Of a stretch of DNA of 6,883 bases, positions 1-5,693 are shown in pieces. The first letter of the stretch is position 1, and each line of letters starts with the position of its first letter. The notes beneath the pieces are model-generated. The model was given only the letters and a program-made list of their open reading frames with translations. It had not been told where the DNA came from and ran no database searches. Position numbers and translations under genes: made by a program. The DNA comes from an uncultured Lachnospira sp. (GTDB lineage Bacteria > Bacillota > Clostridia > Lachnospirales > Lachnospiraceae). Where the stretch lies: positions 1-6,883 of the forward strand of contig CAKRKK010000129.1 of NCBI GenBank assembly GCA_934358235.1, in the 5' to 3' direction.

Positions 1-76
1 ACTGCCAGCAGATAAATTTCTGCTGGCAGGAAAAATTTATATTTTTTCAATTGTCTACTTGACGGGGAGCAGTTCA
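1..76 (+). mobile_element. Probable end of an IS3-family (IS150-like) insertion sequence
   Basis: Read on the minus strand from 76, the sequence begins TGAACTGCTCCCCGTCAAGT and continues AGACA (to 52). This fits the general pattern of IS3/IS150-group terminal repeats, which start with TG, have ACTG then a C-run, and end in a GACA-type motif. The element would extend leftwards out of the window. No transposase sequence is visible, so orientation and completeness are open; a hairpin near this end would suit the downstream end of a transposase gene read on the plus strand. The match is from memory of the family pattern, not from an alignment. Confidence 0.5.
2..29. terminator. Perfect 10-bp hairpin at the left edge, possible terminator
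   Basis: CTGCCAGCAG (2-11) and CTGCTGGCAG (20-29) pair perfectly around an 8-base AT loop. On the plus strand a T run (43-48) follows at a distance; on the minus strand the tail lies outside the window. It could end a plus-strand transposase transcript, shield the insertion sequence from outside transcription, or stop the minus-strand gene series. Direction cannot be decided here. Confidence 0.55.
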
Positions 77-156
77 CATTTGATGACCTCTTTACTTTTT
101 TAGTCAATGAATATATCTGTTACATATAATATCCACATTTTTATCTGTTAAACTCA
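77..156. other. AT-rich spacer between the GT-C gene and the probable insertion-sequence end
   Basis: No gene or terminator is seen in these 80 bases. They hold a 9-bp direct repeat TATCTGTTA at 114-122 and 142-150, 28 bases apart. If the insertion-sequence end is correct, this is what is left of the 3' untranslated region of the last gene, and the original terminator may have been displaced. Confidence 0.4.
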
Positions 157-1278
157 CTATATAAGATATATTGTTCCAACCATCCAGTAGTAGAACAGTA
201 TACATTCTGCAACTATCAGGACAGCAAGTATTGTATCCTTATACCTTTCATTTCGTTCAAGCCACTGCGCTACAAGTATGTGTATAAAATATGTTCCAGA
301 GAAGTATCTTATCATAGAATACAGACCTGATACGAAGGGAATAACTGCTGTAACTATTGCATATCCGCCTTCATCCCATCTTTTCTCACGCAAAAGCCTG
401 AAATAAAGAAGAAAGCATATAATAATAACAAGCGAAAGCATAAGATGTACCACGTTTCCTGTTTCCCTGAAGCTTGTTACAAACATATATATTCCCTTGC
501 TGTCTCTTCCCCATGCCTGCTGTGCTCTCATAAAAGCCCATACATCACCTGATTTAAAGTAAAGCATAAGCATATATGAAAATGCACCTAATGGACATAA
601 AAGTACTGATAAAAGCGTCTTTGGATTTCTTATAATAAGCCTTACAAGCTCCTTAGGATTCTTTTTATCCATTTCATTTACTATAATATTCCATATAAGC
701 ACAAACACCAGAAGTACACCTACAACTCTTGTAGCACTTGCAAAGGCTGCCGCTGCTGCTGCCAAAAGATACCTTTTTTTCTTTACATAATAGAAAAATA
801 TTACAAGCAGCATGCAGAAAAGTCCCTCTGTGTAGTTAAGGAAAAAGTAAAATGACCATGGTCCAAAAAACATAAGAATCGTTGGAAGATATGGATCCTT
901 CATATCTGGTCTTGTAAGCTTTACATACTTAACAGAAACGATGCCTGCAACGAGTGTGCATATATTAGATACTATCATTCCTGCTGTATCCCAGCTTGTG
1001 CACCTGGTAATAAGCTTTACCAGACGCATCATAAATGGATATAATGGAAAGAATGCCCAGTCATGATGATTAGCTTCATTAAGCGGTATATCTATTCCGT
1101 AGCCATTCTGTGCTATATAATTATACCAGCCACTATCCCAGCTATTTACAACATTAGACAGACAATCTTCACCAGATACCATCTTGAATATTGCAACCAC
1201 GAATATAAGTAGTAATCTTGATAATAAAAACATCTTTGTAATGTCTATTATTATTTTCTTAGTCTCTGATTGTTTCAT
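157..1278 (-). CDS. PIG-V-like (GT76) GT-C mannosyltransferase
   Basis: This 373-residue multi-pass membrane protein resembles PIG-V/Gpi18, which uses polyprenyl-phosphate-mannose outside the cytoplasm. Motifs in order: SWDSGWYNYIAQNGY (46-60), the first-loop motif with the likely catalytic aspartate D48; AFFPLYP (75-81); NYTEGLF (148-154), equivalent to YSESLF; ASATRVVG (180-187); FMRAQQAWGR (249-258); and MIRYFSG (322-328). Hydrophobic helices fill most of the rest, including a run of six alanines at 173-178. The ATG at 1278 lies 3 bases after the preceding stop and has AAAGGG 6 bases upstream. It is the last gene of the series. The natural donor would be undecaprenyl-phosphate-mannose made by the gtrB-like gene upstream. 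The acceptor (polysaccharide, lipid or protein) is unknown. The length is somewhat short but all N-terminal motifs are intact. Confidence 0.85.
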   Translation of the reverse strand: MKQSETKKIIIDITKMFLLSRLLLIFVVAIFKMVSGEDCLSNVVNSWDSGWYNYIAQNGYGIDIPLNEANHHDWAFFPLYPFMMRLVKLITRCTSWDTAGMIVSNICTLVAGIVSVKYVKLTRPDMKDPYLPTILMFFGPWSFYFFLNYTEGLFCMLLVIFFYYVKKKRYLLAAAAAAFASATRVVGVLLVFVLIWNIIVNEMDKKNPKELVRLIIRNPKTLLSVLLCPLGAFSYMLMLYFKSGDVWAFMRAQQAWGRDSKGIYMFVTSFRETGNVVHLMLSLVIIICFLLYFRLLREKRWDEGGYAIVTAVIPFVSGLYSMIRYFSGTYFIHILVAQWLERNERYKDTILAVLIVAECILFYYWMVGTIYLI

Positions 1279-1281
1279 ATC

Positions 1282-1974
1282 CTACCCTTTCCTGTCTATT
1301 GTTATGCTGTATATCTTAACGCCTCTGTATACAGGCTCCTCTTCTTCAGGCGCTTCATCCGCTGCTGCCAGCTCCTGTTGTTCTGTCTGTGACATACTGC
1401 TGCTATCTGCTGCTTCTGTATCATCAGATATAATATTGCCCTTAGCATCAACCTGATATACCTTATCGGAATTAATAGTAACTGTATATACATCTACTGA
1501 TGGGTCAAAGCTGAACGTTCCCTTATTATGTCCAACTGAAAGCTTACCTATCACCTTTTCGTCATTAACATACACGCTGGCATTAATATCTTCTGATACC
1601 ATTGACTCAACATATATATCTATTGTGAATTCGCCAGCTTCTTCATCCATAATATGATACATCATATATGCAGCTTCTTCTGATGTCCACAGCTCATTAC
1701 CTGCTGTTGTATTCCAGCCGCCTCCGCGCCTGTTAATGAACTTTTCTTCGGTTCTTTTTTCCTTAGTACCCAAAGCATAATTAATGCCTCCTACACCCGG
1801 CCAGTTTTCAAAATATATTCCACGGTAATACACCATTTCATATTCAAGACAGGACTTTCTGTTAAAACCAAGATAAAATACAGTAAGATAAAACACAATA
1901 AGTACTATGGAGGCAGCCCATACTATACACTTTATTACTGTACTCTTCTTATTTACGCCTTCTTTTTTCTCCAT
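1282..1974 (-). CDS. Unrecognised single-pass membrane protein with extracytoplasmic beta-rich domain and acidic Ser-rich linker
   Basis: I do not recognise a family. From the ATG at 1974 the protein has 230 residues: a basic N-terminus (MEKKEGVNKK), one membrane helix at about 13-36 with no cleavage motif, and an exported domain. Residues 45-95 are rich in aromatic residues and glycine (for example GIYFENWPGVGG and RRGGGWNTT). Residues 115-180 look like alternating beta strands, as in a small beta-sandwich. Residues 183-213 form a low-complexity linker with SSSMSQTEQQ followed by an EEEE run, and the last 15 residues (VYRGVKIYSITIDRK) may be a final strand. Its start is 18 bases after the gtrA-like stop, and its stop is 3 bases before the GT-C start, so it is tightly linked to the mannose-transfer genes. 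It may be a subunit, an acceptor adaptor or itself a glycosylation target; all of these are inference. Confidence 0.85.
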   Translation of the reverse strand: MEKKEGVNKKSTVIKCIVWAASIVLIVFYLTVFYLGFNRKSCLEYEMVYYRGIYFENWPGVGGINYALGTKEKRTEEKFINRRGGGWNTTAGNELWTSEEAAYMMYHIMDEEAGEFTIDIYVESMVSEDINASVYVNDEKVIGKLSVGHNKGTFSFDPSVDVYTVTINSDKVYQVDAKGNIISDDTEAADSSSMSQTEQQELAAADEAPEEEEPVYRGVKIYSITIDRKG

Positions 1975-1979
1975 TAATC

Positions 1980-1984
1980 CCTCC
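1980..1984 (-). promoter_or_regulatory. Ribosome binding site deciding the start of the unrecognised membrane protein
   Basis: GGAGG is 5 bases before the ATG at 1974. The in-frame ATG at 1986 immediately precedes this site (ATGGAGGG) and has only AAAG upstream, so 1974 is the better start. Confidence 0.75.
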
Positions 1985-1992
1985 ATCTTTCA

Positions 1993-2505
1993 TTACTTCT
2001 TTTTGAATGCCCAGAGCTTATTCATAAAGAAATTAATAGGTATATTTATAATAAGGTTAATAATTGGTGCTATCATTTTATTGATTCCTAATACTGATAC
2101 CCATAAAAATGAAAATACATTATTAAGTATAAGTCCGGTAAAGCCATATGAAACATATGTCTTAAAAAGTGCCTTCCATATATTTCTATGCTCGCCCTCC
2201 TGAAGCTGGAACACAAACTTATTATTCCAGTAGAAGGACCATAGAACACTTAAAAGAAATGATACGATATTAGCTATGAAATAATCCACGCTGCTAAACA
2301 GGTGAGCCTTCTGCAGTCCAAGCAGAACTACTACATATATTGCATATGAAACGACCGTATTAGATACGCCAACAAGTCCAAACTGAAGAAACTCCCTGAA
2401 GGTATTTCTTGTCGAATCCGTAAGCTCTTTTCTTATAATCTTAAATAGAAGCTCCACAAACCACATATATATAGCCTCTATAACTCCGTATATCTTCTTA
2501 CCCAT
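1993..2505 (-). CDS. GtrA-family membrane protein, putative polyprenyl-phosphate-sugar flippase
   Basis: GtrA-like proteins are four-helix membrane proteins thought to help move undecaprenyl-phosphate-linked sugars to the outer face of the membrane, usually as partners of GtrB-type enzymes. From the ATG at 2505 the product is 170 residues. It begins with an amphipathic, basic N-terminal stretch of about 38 residues. Helices follow at roughly 39-63, 74-98, 113-140 and 143-162. Both family signatures are present: QFGLVGVSNTVVSY in the first helix, and the paired FYWNNKFVF (91-99) and NFFMNKLWAF (158-167). The pairing with a GtrB-like gene upstream and a GT-C gene downstream is the classic three-component layout, although here two other genes are interspersed. 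The extended N-terminus is longer than in minimal GtrA proteins. Family assignment is firm; the flippase role is known only by analogy. Confidence 0.88.
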   Translation of the reverse strand: MGKKIYGVIEAIYMWFVELLFKIIRKELTDSTRNTFREFLQFGLVGVSNTVVSYAIYVVVLLGLQKAHLFSSVDYFIANIVSFLLSVLWSFYWNNKFVFQLQEGEHRNIWKALFKTYVSYGFTGLILNNVFSFLWVSVLGINKMIAPIINLIINIPINFFMNKLWAFKKK

Positions 2506-2510
2506 ATTTT

Positions 2511-2515
2511 CTCCT
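2511..2515 (-). promoter_or_regulatory. Ribosome binding site deciding the gtrA-like start
   Basis: AGGAG is 5 bases before the ATG at 2505. The longer frame would begin at a GTG at 2568, inside the loop of the upstream hairpin and without a suitable site, so 2505 is preferred. Confidence 0.8.
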
Positions 2516-2519
2516 ATCC

Positions 2520-2538
2520 TGCGCAGGCTTTCTGCGCA
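2520..2538 (-). promoter_or_regulatory. GC-rich hairpin directly before the gtrA-like ribosome binding site
   Basis: TGCGCAG (2520-2526) and CTGCGCA (2532-2538) form a perfect 7-bp stem with a 5-base loop. Its minus-strand end lies 4 bases before the AGGAG (2515-2511) that serves the gtrA-like start. The stem does not cover that site, so it could shape translation or stabilise a processed transcript. The role is inferred. Confidence 0.45.
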
Positions 2539-2589
2539 AATAATAAGGTTCCTGTTTTTATAATGCACACGTATTATATAACAGGAACC
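2538..2589 (-). terminator. Terminator-like hairpin between the GT2 gene and gtrA-like gene
   Basis: The arms GGTTCCTGTT (2547-2556) and AACAGGAACC (2580-2589) pair perfectly over 10 bp. An inner 6-bp stem, TATAAT (2559-2564) with ATTATA (2573-2578), closes an 8-base loop after a small internal bulge. On the minus strand it is followed by TTATTATTT (2546-2538), a U-rich tail. This is a reasonable intrinsic terminator or attenuator lying 12 bases after the GT2 stop, within an otherwise tight gene series. The U tract is interrupted by A residues, so termination may be partial. Confidence 0.65.
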
Positions 2590-2601
2590 CTTTATCGATT
2601 A

Positions 2602-3399
2602 TTACTTATATGTGTCATACGCCTTTTTATAGAAACACATAATAATCTTAACTATGAATCCTGGCCAGAACTTCTTAAACATATATGTGTCATCGATTTC
2701 TCTTGTGTGATTAACGATGAATTCCATGCTTGTTGCTCCGTCATGAACTCTGTAATAGCTGAGTGGTTTATCTACATATGCAAAGCTTCCCTTTACAAGT
2801 GCAAGCTTATAGAAGGTTTCCCAATCAATATTAAACTTAAGTTCTGACGTAAATACATTCCCGCCAAGCTTTTTCTTATTGTATGTTACAGAAGGACAAC
2901 ATATACTGTTGCCCAGTGAAAGTATTGCTTTCTTAAAAAATGTTTTATCTGCAAGCAGATTTGACTTCATAGGAATACGAAGAAATCTTCTTATCTTTGA
3001 ATTGACATCCCTTACCTCGTGTTCACCATGCTTTATAGGCTTGTAATCTGTGAAAAACATAGTAACATCCCTAAGCTCTGCTACTCTTTTTTCAAGATAC
3101 CTGACATATTCCTCATCATACATATCATCCTGATGAGCTATTGTAACCCAGTCTGTTGCTGCTGTATTATATGCAAAGTTCCAGTCATCACGTATATCGC
3201 TCTTCCCTTCTCTTACATATACCGGCAGCGAATACTTGTCGGCAATATTCTTTATATAATCACAGGGTGTTGATGTGCATACTATTATATTAGTCTTAAC
3301 AGTCTGTGCAACTAAGGATTTAATACAATCCTCAAGATAAGGTGATTCCTTATAGGCACATACTGCAAATGTATGGCTTATATCTGCTTTTCTACTCAT
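2602..3399 (-). CDS. Family-2 glycosyltransferase, soluble GT-A fold
   Basis: This 265-residue glycosyltransferase has no membrane helix and should act in the cytoplasm or at the inner membrane face. The N-terminus (FAVCAYKESPYLEDCIKSLV, 11-30) is the typical first strand and helix of GT2 enzymes. WVTIAHQDDMY (84-94) gives the metal-binding motif as QDD (90-92) in place of DxD. NIDWETF (190-196) supplies the likely catalytic aspartate region, and YYRVHDGATS (215-224) is the common C-terminal motif of this GT2 subgroup. The ATG overlaps the stop of the preceding gtrB-like gene (ATGA, 3399-3396), suggesting translational coupling; GAGGG lies upstream. It ends 12 bases before a terminator-like hairpin. 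Donor and acceptor are unknown. It may use GDP-mannose from ManC or build the acceptor glycan that is later mannosylated outside the cell. Confidence 0.88.
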   Translation of the reverse strand: MSRKADISHTFAVCAYKESPYLEDCIKSLVAQTVKTNIIVCTSTPCDYIKNIADKYSLPVYVREGKSDIRDDWNFAYNTAATDWVTIAHQDDMYDEEYVRYLEKRVAELRDVTMFFTDYKPIKHGEHEVRDVNSKIRRFLRIPMKSNLLADKTFFKKAILSLGNSICCPSVTYNKKKLGGNVFTSELKFNIDWETFYKLALVKGSFAYVDKPLSYYRVHDGATSMEFIVNHTREIDDTYMFKKFWPGFIVKIIMCFYKKAYDTYK

Positions 3400-4364
3400 A
3401 TCTTCTTACCCTCTTGTCTGATATATTCCTCAACAATATATCTAGGTCTTGCCTTAGTTTCCATATATATCTTTCCTACATATTCACCAATAACACCTAT
3501 TCCAAGCATCTGAAGTCCGCCTATTGCCCATATAGATATGACTATTGTAGCCCAGCCGTGTACAGTATTACCCATAAAGTAACCTATAACATAATATATA
3601 AGCAATATAATGCTCATAACAAACATGATCACTCCCGCTGACATTACAAGTCTTATAGGCTTTACGCTAAAGGAGGTTATGCCGTCGAAGGCAAATGAAA
3701 GCATCTTCTTTAATGGATACTTAGACTCTCCTGCGAATCTTTCGTGTCTTTCATATGTTACAATATCTGACTTAAAGCCGATAAGTGGCACTATTCCTCT
3801 AAGGAACAGATTAACCTCTTTATAATTCTCAAGTTCATCAAGAACTCTCTTACTCATAAGTCTGTAATCTGCATGATTGTATACAATATCTACGCCCATA
3901 GCCTGCATAAGCTTATAAAAGCCCTGTGCTGTGAACTTCTTAAAAAATGTATCTGTTTTTCTGGAGCTTCTGACACCGTATACTACCTGACAGCCTTCCT
4001 CATACTTCTTTACAAACTGATCTATAACCTCAATATCATCCTGAAGGTCTGCATCCATTGATATAACCATATCACACTCTGACTTAACCGTCATAAGTCC
4101 TGTAAGAAGCGCATTCTGATGGCCTCTGTTACGCGAACACTTTATTCCGTCAACATAATGATTAGTTTTGATAAACTCTGTTATAAGTGCCCAGGTCTTG
4201 TCCTTAGAACCATCATCGACATACACTATTCTGCTGTCAGGTGACACAAGCTCTGCTGCCACCATCTTATCCAGCTTTTCTGTAAGTCTCTTTGTTGTTT
4301 CGTGCAGTACTTCTTCTTCGTTATAGCATGGAATCACTATATTCAATACGTCTGTTTTCGACAT
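3396..4364 (-). CDS. GtrB/DPM1-type polyprenyl-phosphate glycosyltransferase (GT2), probable undecaprenyl-phosphate mannose synthase
   Basis: This family-2 glycosyltransferase is of the type that moves one sugar from a nucleotide donor to undecaprenyl phosphate at the cytoplasmic face of the membrane. In the 322-residue form starting at 4364, the GT-A domain has IPCYNEEE (11-18), VDDGS (49-53), the metal-binding DAD (104-106) followed by LQDD, HADYRLM (164-170) and ERFAGESKYP (208-217). Two membrane helices follow, at about 236-264 and 270-296, then a short basic tail. This matches GtrB, CsbB and dolichol-phosphate-mannose synthases. An upstream in-frame ATG at 4376 would add four residues (MEIK), but the GGAG spacing favours 4364. 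It follows manC by 25 bases and overlaps the next gene by four bases (ATGA). Mannose as the sugar is inferred from manC and the PIG-V-like gene; glucose or GlcNAc cannot be excluded, because the residues do not reveal the donor. Confidence 0.9.
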   Translation of the reverse strand: MSKTDVLNIVIPCYNEEEVLHETTKRLTEKLDKMVAAELVSPDSRIVYVDDGSKDKTWALITEFIKTNHYVDGIKCSRNRGHQNALLTGLMTVKSECDMVISMDADLQDDIEVIDQFVKKYEEGCQVVYGVRSSRKTDTFFKKFTAQGFYKLMQAMGVDIVYNHADYRLMSKRVLDELENYKEVNLFLRGIVPLIGFKSDIVTYERHERFAGESKYPLKKMLSFAFDGITSFSVKPIRLVMSAGVIMFVMSIILLIYYVIGYFMGNTVHGWATIVISIWAIGGLQMLGIGVIGEYVGKIYMETKARPRYIVEEYIRQEGKKI

Positions 4365-4370
4365 TTTAAT

Positions 4371-4374
4371 CTCC
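4371..4374 (-). promoter_or_regulatory. Ribosome binding site deciding the gtrB-like start
   Basis: GGAG sits 6 bases before the ATG at 4364. The alternative ATG at 4376 overlaps this site (ATGGAG) and has only AGGCAGGA directly against it, too close to work well. This favours the start at 4364, with protein N-terminus MSKTDVLNIVIP. Confidence 0.7.
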
Positions 4375-4389
4375 ATTCCTGCCTGTTTA

Positions 4390-5460
4390 TTATAAATATT
4401 CCTGCTTACCTGATTCTCTTAGCTTAGCTAATACCTGCTTAATCTCGCCTGCATTCTCCTTAGTTGAGATAAGCGTTGCATCCTTAGTATCAACAACAAT
4501 GATATCTCTTAAACCTACCGTTGCAATAAGCTTTTCGCCACCCTCGATAACACAATCCTTAGTATTAACTGTAACTACATTACCATTAACAACGTTGTTG
4601 TTCTCATCATTTTCTTTAATTCTGCCTACTGCAAGCCATGAACCAACATCATCCCAGCCGAAGTTGCCGGCAAGTGTATAGATGCTTGAAGCCTTTTCCA
4701 TAATACCATAATCTACTGACTGTGATTCCAGATTAGGGAACTCTCTTTCAAGCACAGCCTGCTCATCCTTCGCTCCAACAGAAGCCTTTATAGTCATAAG
4801 ACCATCGTAGGAAGCTGGCATATATTCCTTAAAGCAGTTAAGTATAGTAGATACCTTCCATACAAACATACCTGAATTCCACAGATAGCTTCCGTCTGCA
4901 AGATAACTCTTAGCTGTTTCAAGATCCGGCTTTTCAACGAACTTATCAACTGCAAAGCTCTCGCCTGCCTTCTTAGCTGCATTATACTTAATGTAACCAT
5001 AACCTGTTTCAGGATAGTTAGGTGTAATACCTACTGTAACAAGATTCTCACCTTCCTCTGCTATCTCACAGGCTGACTTAAATGTATCTGCAAATATATC
5101 ATTATGCTTTATAAGATGGTCTGATGGAAGCACTATCATAACCGCATCCTCATACTTCTTAGCAATATGAACTGCTCCAAGTCCTATACAAGGTGCTGTA
5201 TTTCTTCCTACTGGCTCACATAATATATTCTCCTCAGGTATACCTGGAAGCTGCTGCTTAACAAGCTCTCTGTAATTCGCATTAGTTGCAATATAAACAT
5301 CCTTAATATCTACAAGTGGACTGATTCTTTCTACTGTAAGCTGGATCATAGTCTTACCATCATCTGTAAGTGACAGGAACTGCTTAGGAAGTGATACACG
5401 GCTTCTTGGCCAGAATCTTTCTCCTTTTCCACCTGCCATAATTAATGCTGTCTTTTTCAT
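4390..5460 (-). CDS. manC: Mannose-1-phosphate guanylyltransferase (GDP-mannose pyrophosphorylase)
   Basis: The enzyme makes GDP-mannose and pyrophosphate from GTP and mannose 1-phosphate in the cytoplasm. The 356-residue protein shows the family motifs in order: nucleotide-binding GGKGERFWPRSR (10-21), LPKQF (24-28), EPVGRNTAP (82-90), PSDH (112-115), GYGYI (153-157), FVEKP (174-178), WNSGMF (194-199), DYGIME (250-255) and DDVGSW (270-275). The length fits the monofunctional form; the C-terminal cupin (phosphomannose isomerase) domain of the long bifunctional type is absent. Neither a phosphomannomutase nor an isomerase is in the window, so mannose 1-phosphate must come from genes elsewhere. 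Start: ATG at 5460, with GGAGG 10 bases upstream, and the MKKTALIMAGG N-terminus is typical. It is the first gene after the consensus promoter, and 25 bases separate its stop from the preferred start of the next gene. Confidence 0.95.
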   Translation of the reverse strand: MKKTALIMAGGKGERFWPRSRVSLPKQFLSLTDDGKTMIQLTVERISPLVDIKDVYIATNANYRELVKQQLPGIPEENILCEPVGRNTAPCIGLGAVHIAKKYEDAVMIVLPSDHLIKHNDIFADTFKSACEIAEEGENLVTVGITPNYPETGYGYIKYNAAKKAGESFAVDKFVEKPDLETAKSYLADGSYLWNSGMFVWKVSTILNCFKEYMPASYDGLMTIKASVGAKDEQAVLEREFPNLESQSVDYGIMEKASSIYTLAGNFGWDDVGSWLAVGRIKENDENNNVVNGNVVTVNTKDCVIEGGEKLIATVGLRDIIVVDTKDATLISTKENAGEIKQVLAKLRESGKQEYL

Positions 5461-5591
5461 AGTTTATTATCCTCCATTCAACAATCTTCTGATTAATCAA
5501 AGCTGCTAAAGAATCACTAACAGTACATTAAACTCCTGCTACAGCAGAATATTACATACTGTGTGAAATATAACGAATAAATGTCTTTTAT
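5461..5591 (-). other. manC 5' leader of about 130 nt
   Basis: This is the presumed untranslated leader from the consensus promoter to the manC start. It holds a weak CTGC-TACA-GCAG hairpin (5536-5547), a 10-bp palindrome TGATTAATCA (5490-5499) and a three-codon ORF, ATG TAC TGT TAG (5528-5517), preceded by AGGAG at 4 bases. The manC ribosome binding site GGAGG (5475-5471) is 10 bases from the start, slightly long. No known riboswitch class was recognised and no strong terminator-like stem is seen. The rest of the gap, 5627-5693, holds no clear terminator for the MBOAT gene. Confidence 0.5.
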
Positions 5592-5597
5592 CCTGTA

Positions 5598-5626
5598 ATT
5601 ATAATTTTCATGTCATTCTTTGTCAA
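5598..5626 (-). promoter_or_regulatory. Consensus sigma-A promoter upstream of manC
   Basis: On the minus strand a perfect -35 box TTGACA (5626-5621) and a perfect -10 box TATAAT (5603-5598) are separated by exactly 17 bases. Transcription should begin near 5591. This lies between the MBOAT gene and manC, so manC and the genes after it can be transcribed independently of the acyltransferase. The match is read directly from the sequence; activity is inferred. Confidence 0.85.
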
Positions 5627-5693
5627 TAAACAGAAGCACTTCCCTATATGTCTCTTCCTTATATGCGCCTTATTCATACCATTCTGCCAGTAA

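Noticed and set aside
720..765. An alanine-coding triplet repeat in the GT-C gene as a phase-variation tract
   Set aside because: The repeat unit is three bases and mixed (GCA/GCG/GCC), so length changes would not shift the frame and the tract is short.
1184..1456. A plus-strand open frame rich in Ser and Ala
   Set aside because: It lies opposite two well-supported minus-strand genes, and its Ser/Ala run is the antisense of the Ala/Glu-rich linker; no family features.
2506..2568. A 21-residue N-terminal extension of the gtrA-like protein, from a GTG at 2568
   Set aside because: The GTG lies in the loop of a terminator-like hairpin and has no ribosome binding site, and the extension is unlike GtrA proteins. 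The ATG at 2505 has AGGAG at ideal spacing.
2573..2601. A TATAAT on the minus strand within the hairpin, as a possible gtrA promoter
   Set aside because: At 17 or 18 bases upstream the hexamer is TAATCG or ATAATC, with no resemblance to TTGACA; the TATAAT is better explained as part of the stem.
3342..3641. A plus-strand open frame opposite the two GT2 genes
   Set aside because: It covers clear GT2 coding sequence on the other strand and has no recognisable motif or ribosome binding site.
4390..5460. A bifunctional ManC with a phosphomannose isomerase domain
   Set aside because: The protein ends at 356 residues, without the cupin domain of the roughly 470-residue form.
5627..5693. A terminator after the MBOAT gene
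   Set aside because: Only very short complementary stretches such as GAAG/CTTC with a 2-base loop were found, and no stem followed by a T run.
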